The position numbers were made by a program, and so were the translations under genes. This document shows, in pieces, positions 56,340 through 64,000 of a stretch of DNA of 64,000 bases. How positions within the stretch are numbered: the first letter of the stretch is position 1; every line of letters starts with the position of its first letter. Source of the stretch: Neoceratodus forsteri (Eukaryota; Chordata; Ceratodontiformes; Ceratodontidae). The notes beneath the pieces are model-generated. The model saw only the letters and a program-made list of their open reading frames with translations. It was not told the DNA's origin and searched no databases. The DNA is taken from positions 1,090,017,001 to 1,090,081,000 of the forward strand of contig CM057453.1 of assembly GCA_016271365.2 (NCBI GenBank), given 5' to 3'.

Positions 56340-56640
56340 ATAGTTTTCAACAGTGGATCTCAAAATGAATGTACTGCATGTACTAAATCAAAGCGACTGC
56401 TTGACTAACAGGGTCTGTTCATTGAGCGGTTGCTTTGATTTAGTAAAATCCTAAGTCTAAATGCTGATAAAATGTCTAGGAAAATCATCCCTATTCAACT
56501 CAATGGGACGCACACACGTGGTCTTCGTTTAGTGACATCAGAAAAAGGGGCTGTGTGTGCCTGAGTGGGGGCGTGTCTGCAGCTTGCAGAAGCTGCTCCA
56601 TTTTTTGGCAGCAAAGTCCGATTCAGAAATTACGAGCGAA
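56340..56640. repeat. Foldback FB relative
   Basis: Central hairpin with arms 56381-56405 and 56421-56445 ('tactaaatcaaagc' against 'gctttgatttagta'). Its middle, 'ctgcttgacta...ttgagcggt', parallels the centre of the 34.55-kb foldback. The right side ('gtgtgcctgagtgggggcgtg', about 56557-56577) is the inverted counterpart of 34.82-34.84 kb ('cacgcctccacgctcaggcac'), in shorter matching blocks. Diverged but same family. Confidence 0.6.
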
Positions 56641-57169
56641 ATAACTATTTGTAAAGGCAAAATTAAAGAGGGATCTTTATGAAGTTCAGCTCTGGGCCAG
56701 GTGAGAAATTGCTTACATTTTGGGGAACTGCAACTCAGTAGCTAAAAAGCTGCTCTTTAACATTGTAAGCTATTTGAGTTATTGACTATATGAGCAAACC
56801 GGGAACTTGGCCTAGGCTGACTGCTAAGTAGGGTGTGTCAGCATTGATGGTACTTCAGAATTTGAAAAAGGAAAAGGAGGCATTATTATGAAAACGTATA
56901 TATGGTTTGTGACAAGCCACTAGGCTGAACTGGTCGAGTTACAGATTAGGTCAAGAAGAATGGAAGTGTGCCAAGTGGAAGGGTCTAAAGCAAAATATAA
57001 CGAAGACTGTGACTAGATGTGTCACCATGTGCAGCAAGGGGGCTAGGTGTAGGCCTCCATGTTTGTCCAGTGGGCTCCAGAGGACGTTAAAGGGTTAAAA
57101 CAATCATTTTCTGGCAGTATAGTGCTTTTGAGACAGAATTCAGGATAAGACTGGCCAGGCCAAGGCTGC
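56641..57169. other. Unassigned sequence
   Basis: No gene or repeat recognised with confidence; the upstream part of the following CR1 may extend into it. Confidence 0.4.
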
Positions 57170-58740
57170 TGTGGAAGACAGGATTGCAGGGGATCAGGAG
57201 GAATAATAAATCCTTTTTTCAGTACCTAGGAAATAAAAGAAGCGTCAGGGATTAAGTTGGGGCTGTTGAGTATTGGAGTGTGGGAGGAACCATTGATGCA
57301 AAGGGAATAGCAGAGTCAGTGAATAACTATTTTGTGTCACTATCCAGTCAGAAAGTCAAGGGGCATGACCAGCTGTGATGGCGTTTATGAAAGAAGTGCA
57401 GGTTAAATGGGGCAGTACTGAATATACAAAATTAGATGGTAAGTATCTGGAGAGTATAAATGTGGGAAATCCCAGAGTCCTGATAATATTCACACAAGGG
57501 TAATGGTGGTGTTAAAAGGGTTCTGGCTGGGCCTCTTGCTGCTATTTTTCAGGACTCTTACAGACAGGGATAGTGCCAGAGAACTGGAAAACAGCAACTA
57601 TCATCCCCTATTCCATGAGGGACAAGGTCAGACCCAGGTAACTACAGCCCTGTAAACCATATCTCTGTGCTTGGCAAAGTGTATGAGTCGGTCATAAAAG
57701 ATGCACTGGTTCAGCACATTGATGAAAACTGGCTGTTCTCTAGTACACAGCTGGGTTTCACAAAGACAAATCTAGCCAAACCAACCTGATTACCTCCTTT
57801 GAGTAGATAACTAGGGAAGTAGATATGGTCTGGGCCAGGGATCTAGTGTAGCTGTACTTCAGCAAGGCCTTTGACACTGCATCACATTGACACTGTATCG
57901 CATGGAATACTCATGGAGAAAGTACTACAATATGGAGTCCACAGACTGTATAGGAGGTAAATATCAAATTGGTTGGTGGGTAGGAGACAGAGTGGTGGGT
58001 GGTGCATGGTCACCATTAAGAGTGTAAGGATTTGCTGAGTGGAGTAGTTTGTTAATGACGTGGAAGAGGGAGTCAGCAGCAGGCTACTAAAGTGTGCTAA
58101 TAACATTAAATTAGCAAGAACTGTGGACAAAGCAGAGGCCAGGGATACATTATAGAGGACCATTGCACATTAGGGGCGTGGCCTTAGATTTGATGTGGGG
58201 AAGTGCAAGACACTGCATCTGAGGGTGGCTCATGCATGCCCCCATTTGGTGATAAGGTGGACAGTCCAACCGAGAAGAAGTATCTAAAGGGTAATTAGGA
58301 ACCATACACTGAAGCCAGTTAGGCGGTGTGCTGCTGCTGTCAAGAAAATGCAGTGTTGGAATACAAAAGGGGGGAGGGGGAATGAGCAGGTAAGGGAGGA
58401 GATTCTCCCCTGTACCAGGTTTTGGTTTGACCATACCTGAAGTACTGCGTTCAGTTCTGGCCATCACCATGCAGAAAGGATATTGAAGAGATCAAGAGGG
58501 TTTAGCAAAGGGTCACCAATCTGATTAGTGGTTTAGGAAGAAGTGCTACAAGGAGAGATTAGACAGACTCAGATTATTTTGCCTAGAAAAGAGAAGGCTA
58601 AAGGCTGACATGGTTACAGTTTTACAGATGCTCTAGGGACTAGACAGAGTGGAGTACACACAGTTGTTCGAGCTGGTGAAGGGTAGGAAGGTAGGTGTTC
58701 CACTTTAAACATAGAAGAGACATTGGAAACAAAAGGTCTA
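57170..58740 (+). pseudogene. Old CR1: linker and reverse transcriptase
   Basis: Heavily decayed CR1 ORF2. Traces in order: FFQYLGNKRSVRD near 57.21 kb (linker), SVNNYFVSL, VPENWKTATIIP near 57.57 kb (EDW-type block), LYFSKAFDT near 57.85 kb (motif A), SRLLKCANNIKLARTV near 58.08 kb, where FADD has become CANN, then CVQFWPSP-type thumb sequence near 58.45 kb. Stops throughout. No clear 3' end. Clearly older than the CR1 at 8.1 kb. Confidence 0.82.
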
Positions 58741-59986
58741 CTTCACAATCTCCACACAGGCTTCCTCATTTCTGGAGGGAAAATTACTTATTGGTTAGCA
58801 ATGAGATGTACCAAGAAGGTATAATCAAGCTATCTGTTAGCTCCTGGGCCACATAATGTTTTGGTTACAAAAAAGGTAGCACCTGATTTTGTGTAGATTA
58901 TAAGAAACATACAGGTTCATCTTGTTTCTACACTTCAGATCTCAAAAGCAGAAACTGGCAAGTGCAAACTGTGTCACGGGGAAGAGAGAGCATGGCTTTC
59001 ATAGTAAGACTGGGATCATGGCAGTTCAGCACTAGTCAGCTTAGATGTGTGGGTAGGGTATTGTACATGTTACCCCTGTTTGCCCCTAGAATTTACACAC
59101 TCAAAACTTTTTTTCCAGAAGTTATGTTTATAATTAAGATTACTTCTGAAAGTAAATGGCTGGTAAAGTGTCAGTTTCAGACTTGATGAAAAGGTCAGCT
59201 TTGCTAATGACTGATTATTACTTGAGATGTTATGACAGTAAAATTTCAGCGAAGTGGGCCCTTTGCATAGCTTTTGTCAGTTGGGCACTTCGTGAACAAA
59301 ATTTTCTTACCTCTGAGTGGTGCCCATTTAGTATTTGCAAAGCGAAAACTACGCGAATCACAGAACTTCCAAAGCAAATACTTAATGAAGCTTAGTTTGT
59401 GGTTTTCACCACCCCTTATTATTACCCTTTTGTGTTACAGAAGTAATTCAGATGTTGGTGACGACTTGGTTTGGCACCAGTAGTTTCCACTGCATGGAAG
59501 ATGGAAGGACACTGATCCATTTTACATGCAAGTAAGGACACCCAGGTGTTTTGATACTCCTAAAGAGTGTTGCCTTACCCTTTGAGTGAAAGGGCTACAA
59601 ACAGGCGAGTGGTGCAAGCACCCAATGGATGCAATAGGTGACGTGGTTGAAGCATCTCGAGTTGTCTCTGTGTTTGCATTAATGGTAAATGAATCATCAA
59701 ATTTACTAAATAATACATGGTAAAATGTTTTTAAAAGGTTACAAATAAATTACCTCTAATTCAATAATGTAACAATCTACTTTTATTTTTTAAACTTAAC
59801 ACTTGAGGGCTTCTTGTACTTTCAAGAGGTCCTTATGCTCAAGTAACTCTTGACAGTGATTCACTGAATAGCTGCTGATGATTTTATAATTAGCTTAAGA
59901 CAGGATACTAAAAGCAAAAGTCCCTGTGGGTAGTCACACATTCTTGTAGTTCCTTGGTTGTGGAGCCGGCACTAGTGAGGAATCCA
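58741..59986. other. Unassigned sequence
   Basis: No gene or repeat recognised; frames at 58962-59483 lack domain signatures. Confidence 0.4.
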
Positions 59987-60180
59987 TGATTACCAGATGG
60001 CACTGGTGGGCTGCTCTGGGCCAAAAAGGCCAGGCCACTGGTAGTTTGAACACAGTTTCTTTACTGGTAGTTTGAACACTGTGTATTTAACATAATTGTT
60101 AAATAAAGAAACAGAGCATAAACTGTCAGTTTCTGGGCTTTTTTGGCCTAGAGTGGCCCACCTGTTTTATCTGGTGATCA
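59987..60180. repeat. Foldback element with internal direct repeat
   Basis: Arms at about 59987-60063 and 60106-60180 pair well: 'tgattaccag' against 'ctggtgatca' and 'gggccaaaaaggcc' against 'ggccta..'-type sequence. Inside the left half 'actggtagtttgaacac' occurs twice (60037 and 60063). Non-coding. Confidence 0.8.
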
Positions 60181-60340
60181 AAGACAAAGTACTGCTTGAT
60201 TAAATTAAACTGAATTAAAATTGTTCTACAGAGCTACACGTACAGTTGGAAAAAGTAACACAGTCATTTAGATTACTTTTTAATGGCAAAAACAGTCTAA
60301 TAATTTATTTAGACTACTTTATGAAGCAGTCCTTTTCTGC

Positions 60341-60620
60341 AAGTTAGCCTTACATCGGTGGTGGGCAAGGTGATGGAGGGTATTATCAAGGAAAGGCTAG
60401 GGGGTGTTACTGGAGAAATTGGGGTACCTGGATGACAGACAGCATGGCTTTGTCCTGAGAAGATTGTGTCAGACAAACCTTGTGAATTTCTACGATTGGG
60501 TGATGAGTGCTCTGGACCAGTGTAGGCTGATGGACATCTTCTTTCTTGACTTCAGCAAGGCATTTGATTCGGTGCCTCACGGTGGCCTGCTGGTGAAGCT
60601 GGGGGAGATGGGGATGGGGA
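60341..60620 (+). pseudogene. CR1 reverse-transcriptase fragment (host of the next insertion)
   Basis: Starts at the CR1 phrase VSLTSVVGKVMEGIIKERL and continues DRQHGFVLRRLCQTNLVNFYDWV and IFFLDFSKAFDSVPHGGLL (motif A with catalytic Asp), VKLGEMGMG, where it stops abruptly against the 5' leader of another CR1. The remainder of this RT, if kept, should lie beyond the right edge of the window. One frameshift at about 60.40 kb. Confidence 0.88.
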
Positions 60621-61437
60621 AGAAAGAACTGGAAGGGGACAGGATCAGTTGTGTTCCAGGACAGTAGCTGCTGCTGTTGTTTTCACAGGGTTCTTGTGGA
60701 TTTTACTTGGTAGGTTAGTTCTTTTCTTTCTTACTTCTAAGGGGCTAGCAGGGTGTTTTGGGGGTTGCTGGATGTTTGTAAACTGATTTGGTGGCTGTAA
60801 GTGGGGCTGTTTTTGTGGATGTTTCACTGTGTAACAGGCTGCGCTGGTAGAGGCCTATTTCTTCTGATTTAAAACCTATTTGGTGGGATTTGCTTGAGAT
60901 GGTTATTTGAATTGGAGACCTATATCTGTTAATTTCAAGCCTATTTTGATGTGGTGTTAGTGAAGCTGATTAAATTGGAGACCTGTTTCCTTTGGCAGCA
61001 ACATATTTTGGGGCTTTGACTTGAATTTTGATTCCTTGTGCTGACTCCATTAGCTGTAAAGGTTAGTTCATAGTGGGGAGGGTGTTAATGGTCTGGCCAG
61101 GTCTCACTCAGCCAATTGACTGGAGGCAGAGCTGAATCAGGTTGAGGTGTTAGCTGCTTTGTTTCTCAGAAAGAACTGGAGGGACAGGATCAGTTGTGTT
61201 CCAGGACAGTAGCTGCTGCTGTTGTTTTCACAGGGTTCTTGTGGATTTACTTGGTAGTTAGTTCTTTCTTTCTTACTTCTAAGGGCTAGCAGGGTATTGT
61301 TTTGGGGGCTGCTGGATGTTTGTAAACTGATTTGGTGGCTGTAAGTGGGGCTCTTTGTGGATGTTTCACTGTGTAACAGGCTGCGCTGGTAGAGGCCTAT
61401 TTCTTCGATTTAAACCTATTTGGTGGGATTTGCTTGG
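60621..61437 (+). promoter_or_regulatory. CR1 5' leader with duplicated unit
   Basis: The segment 60621-60896 recurs at 61168-61437 (offset 547) with a few single-base differences; both begin 'agaaagaactgga' and contain 'ggatcagttgtgttccagg'. Within the first unit a looser repeat of about 65 bp ('ggcctatttctt', 'gacctatatctg', 'gacctgtttcc') follows. Reiterated 5' leader units can carry LINE promoters, as in mouse L1; promoter activity here is inference. Confidence 0.7.
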
Positions 61438-61790
61438 GCCTGGTTCTTTAGCTGCTGGGCTTGGAGTGGAGACACAGGGCTGATACAGTCTCTCTCGAGT
61501 CAGGTGTCTCACCCAATACCCGCCTCCCTCCCCAGAAGTCTGCAAATTTATAGGGAACACCTGCCCTGAAATTGAGGAAAAGGCTGCTGGTGCAGCTCAT
61601 GTAGTTCTAGCCACTGGGGTTGAATTGAAAGGCTGGAGAGAGGAGCTTAGGGAGTTGTTCATTTCCCTTATAAGTTTAATGTGTTGTACTGCACCTAGTA
61701 ACAGGGTTACTGGTGTACAGTGGGACTGTCTCTAAGATTAGTGGGTGACCTGATTAGGCAGTAGGGTATCTTGGACTAGGGGGGAACCTG

Positions 61791-62571
61791 GTGGCTCACC
61801 CAAGGAAACCTATTTGGAAGGGGATGGAACCACACATCATTAGGGCCGGCATCTTTGGGAGGGTGGTGGGGTGCACAGGGTGTGGAGCAGCCATGATACT
61901 GGACTGGGCTTGGAAGTTTGGTGGTTGCCCAGTGTGCTACCAGCTAGCACAGCTTAGGGAGGAGGTTGCGGGGATTAGGAGAAAGCTGGGGGAAGGGGGG
62001 TGGTATGGTTGGGGAAGGGGGCTGGGAATCTCCCACAGGGTTGCACCAAGCACTGGAGGTGGGGGTATAGGGAAAGGAGTGCAGGAGAATACTCAGGGGT
62101 CACATAGGGACCCTGGCAGAGGGGGTCCAAAAGGACACTACCAAGGAAGCAGGCAGGTAACTGGGGACCCTCACAAAGGGGGGACGGAGGGACAACATTC
62201 TCAGGGAAGTAGGCAGATGGCCAGGGCTGGACAGAAGGAAGCAAGGCGGGGAGGTGGATCAGACCTTACACTCAGTAACCGCTTCAATTCTCTTCTTCTG
62301 CTCAAGGATGAGGGGTGATGTAGCCATGACAGAGGTGGTTAGAGACGGAAAGGGAGTGGGAGGCAGGAGGCAGAGTCAGGGGCCAGATAGCAGGAAGAAC
62401 AGGGGGGGACCTGGAATGCAGGAGAATGGGGGGAGCAGTGAATCAGAGCAGGAGGGGCAGGGGGAAGAGGGAGGAAAGCGCAAGGAGAAGGACCAGTTGG
62501 GAGGAAAGGTAAAGGAGAAGGACCAGAAGTACAAGGAGGATTCAGTAGAGGGAGCTGAGGGTTTAGGCTAG
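61791..62571 (+). pseudogene. CR1 ORF1, N-terminal zinc-binding and linker region
   Basis: The 175-codon frame has C-x2-C at residues 28 and 31 and C-x2-C at 46 and 49 (GCTGCG, GGCPVC), a single zinc-binding unit as expected in CR1 ORF1. A short heptad-like stretch (LAQLREEVAGIRRKL, residues 52-66) follows, then a Gly-rich linker and LSNRFNSLLLL near the end. The next frame (62254-62571) is a charged K/E/G-rich linker. The start Met at 61791 is the first in frame, but upstream sequence could extend it. Confidence 0.8.
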
Positions 62572-62859
62572 GGAGCACGACGAGCAAGGAGGAACCTAAA
62601 TGGAGACAGGAAGGAAGGGAGGATGAGCCAGGCTAGTTTAGCAGATGGGGAGAAGGACCAGTTGTGAGCAGTGAGGGGGAATAAGCAAGGTACAGAAGGA
62701 TACTCAGGAGGAGGAGAGGCATAGGATTGAGGGGAGGGAGGGCCATGGTATATAAGGAGGTGGCATGTGGCATCCAGATAGGGGAGGAACAAGGAGCCAG
62801 CTGGGTGGAGGGGCCTGTAGAAAGGATGAGGGACATGGAAGGGGGGAATAGAGGAAAAG

Positions 62860-63414
62860 GAGGGTCAGAGTGCTCACTGCTGGGGATTCTATGATCAGGG
62901 TATCAAATGGGATAGGGAGGGAGAAGCCTGGCCAGTTAGAACAAGATGCTTCCCTGGACTAACGGTGCACAGGGCTAAGCACGAGGTATATCAGCTGGCA
63001 AAGGATTGTGGGGGTTCCCCAGACATACTGGTCCACCTGGGTACAAATGACATTGAGGGAAATAGCGAGCTAGAGACACAGGCAAGATTCAGGGAGCTCG
63101 CCAGGGTCTGTCATGACATAGGATGCACAGTTTCCTTCTCAGAAATCCTGCCAATGCCAAGGGCTAGTGGGGAACACAAAAGGAAAATTAGGGAGATAAA
63201 CCAGTGGCTCAGGGAGTGGTGTGAGGCCAGAGGGTATGGGTTGATGGGGGATTGGGGGGAGACCTGGGAGGATAAGGAGCTGTATGCTAGAGATAGACTA
63301 CATCTCAATTTGGAGGGGAATCCTGTTGAAAATAGAGGGTTCATTGGTGAAAAGTGGGGTTTAAACTGTGAAGGGGGTGGGATGGGAGAAAAGGCTGTCA
63401 AGGGGTGCCGATAA
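62860..63414 (+). pseudogene. CR1 ORF1 SGNH-type esterase domain
   Basis: CR1 ORF1 proteins carry a GDSL/SGNH hydrolase-like domain. Block I reads TAGDSMI with the nucleophile Ser codon at 62888-62890. After a frameshift near 62.95 kb, block III reads VHLGTNDI (GTND at 63040-63051) and block V reads ARDRLHLNLEGNP (Asp 63292, His 63301-63303). So Ser, Gly, Asn, Asp and His positions are all present across two frames. The enzyme's role in retrotransposition is not settled. Confidence 0.9.
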
Positions 63415-63555
63415 AGGAGGACTTGTCTCCACCCCCTGGGACCAGGAGGATTGCAGGAAAAGGTCAACTGGCAAAGTGCAGACCAGGGGAAACAGAATCC
63501 CCATGGGAACACGAGCAGGGAAATGGAACTATAGGGAAAGGGTGGAAGGTAGTCT

Positions 63556-64000
63556 GTAAATGCCAGGAGCTTGGCAATAAAATGCCTGAGCTCCAGGCGC
63601 AGTTAACTGAGGGAGCAGTGGATGGGCAACGGTCACTGAGACTTGGGCCACTGCAAGACATGACTGGGACCTGAACCTGGGGTTACACTATGTTCAGGAA
63701 GGACAGGGGAGGGAAGGGAGGAGGGTGCAATGATAGTCAAAACTGCATTGGCATAGGGGAAGTAGAGGAGGCAGAGGGAACCGTGGAGGCGATTTGGGTC
63801 ACCTTGATAACAAGGGGGGCAAGAGATTAAAAATAGGAGTGGTGTATAGACCCCCTGCCCTGGCGGAGGAGCTGGAGGACAGTCTGGTGGCAGATGTTAG
63901 GAGACACTGCAGACTGGGCAGAGGAACGGTGGTGGTGTTGGGGGACTTAAACGTGCCAGGAACAGACTGGGAGACTATGACATCCTCTGTGACCAGGGAA
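63556..64000 (+). pseudogene. CR1 ORF2 AP endonuclease, N-terminal part
   Basis: Begins with the CR1 ORF2 start signature in a shifted frame (LGNKMPELQAQL), then TETWATARHDWDLNL with the metal-binding Glu (TETW at 63635-63646), GYTMFRKDRGGKGG-type sequence one frame over, VVYRPP (63842-63856) and VLGDLNVPGTDW (GDLN at 63941-63952). The domain continues past the window end. At least two frameshifts. Confidence 0.9.

Larger units (their letters stand above)
60621..64000 (+). mobile_element. CR1 with 5' end, ORF1 and start of ORF2 (runs off window)
   Basis: The only CR1 here on the plus strand whose 5' part is preserved: leader with repeated units (60621-61790), ORF1 (61791-63414) and endonuclease start (from about 63556). 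It lies inside an older CR1 RT. Most CR1 copies are 5'-truncated, so this is an uncommon near-full-length insertion. ORF1 has at least three frame breaks, so it looks inactive. Confidence 0.88.

Noticed and set aside
60037..60079. CRISPR-like or satellite array from repeated 17-mers
   Set aside because: Only two copies, inside a foldback element in a vertebrate-type genome; no array structure.
62339..62836. Overlapping minus-strand Pro/Ser/Leu-rich frames
   Set aside because: They are the complement of a purine-rich, Lys/Glu/Gly-coding linker of CR1 ORF1, not genes.

Overview
This is a repeat-dense stretch of a vertebrate nuclear genome with no host protein-coding exon that I can support. 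It carries, side by side, LINEs of the CR1, L1 and L2/Rex1-like types, tRNA-derived SINEs with MIR/CORE-like and V-SINE/HE1-like bodies, and many short palindromic DNA transposon relics. That mix suggests a tetrapod or lobe-finned fish with a large genome; an amphibian such as a caecilian would fit, but the species call is inference. Nearly all long reading frames are decayed retrotransposon genes.

Layout. 0.3-1.5 kb: 5'-truncated CR1 (+). 1.6-2.9 kb: a foldback relic and an old L2/Rex1-like LINE (+). 3.5-3.7 kb: CR1 3' end. 3.7-7.6 kb: nothing recognised. 7.6-13.15 kb: a MITE, then LINE family A copy 1 (+), split by a CR1, a foldback insertion and a CORE-type SINE. 13.2-14.9 kb: a short repeat, a CpG-rich promoter-like block and a foldback. 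15.06-19.58 kb: LINE A copy 2 (-), nearly full length. 19.58-21.86 kb: LINE B (-). 22-30.7 kb: repeat-poor, with two MIR-like SINE relics and a perfect-centre palindrome. 30.7-32.1 kb: LINE C (+), then old CR1 (-) with a nested LINE tail. 33.9-35.3 kb: a three-armed foldback cluster. 38.0-44.9 kb: one long CR1 (-) cut into five pieces by four later insertions (a 190-bp MITE, LINE D, LINE A copy 3, and a 414-bp TIR element). 45.17-52.66 kb: a complete L1 (-) between 9-bp target-site duplications, itself holding a CR1 and a SINE. 53-60.2 kb: foldbacks, a V-SINE-like element and old CR1 pieces. 60.3-64 kb: a CR1 reverse-transcriptase fragment interrupted by the 5' end of another CR1 with a repeated 5' leader, an ORF1 with zinc-knuckle and SGNH-esterase domains, and the start of the endonuclease; it runs off the window.

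How the parts relate. The LINEs encode the machinery (AP endonuclease plus reverse transcriptase) that copies themselves and probably the SINEs; the MITEs and foldbacks would have used transposases not encoded here. Because several insertions leave target duplications and their conceptual removal restores a continuous reading frame in the host LINE, the window gives a readable relative chronology. I see breaks in every LINE ORF examined, so none looks autonomously active.
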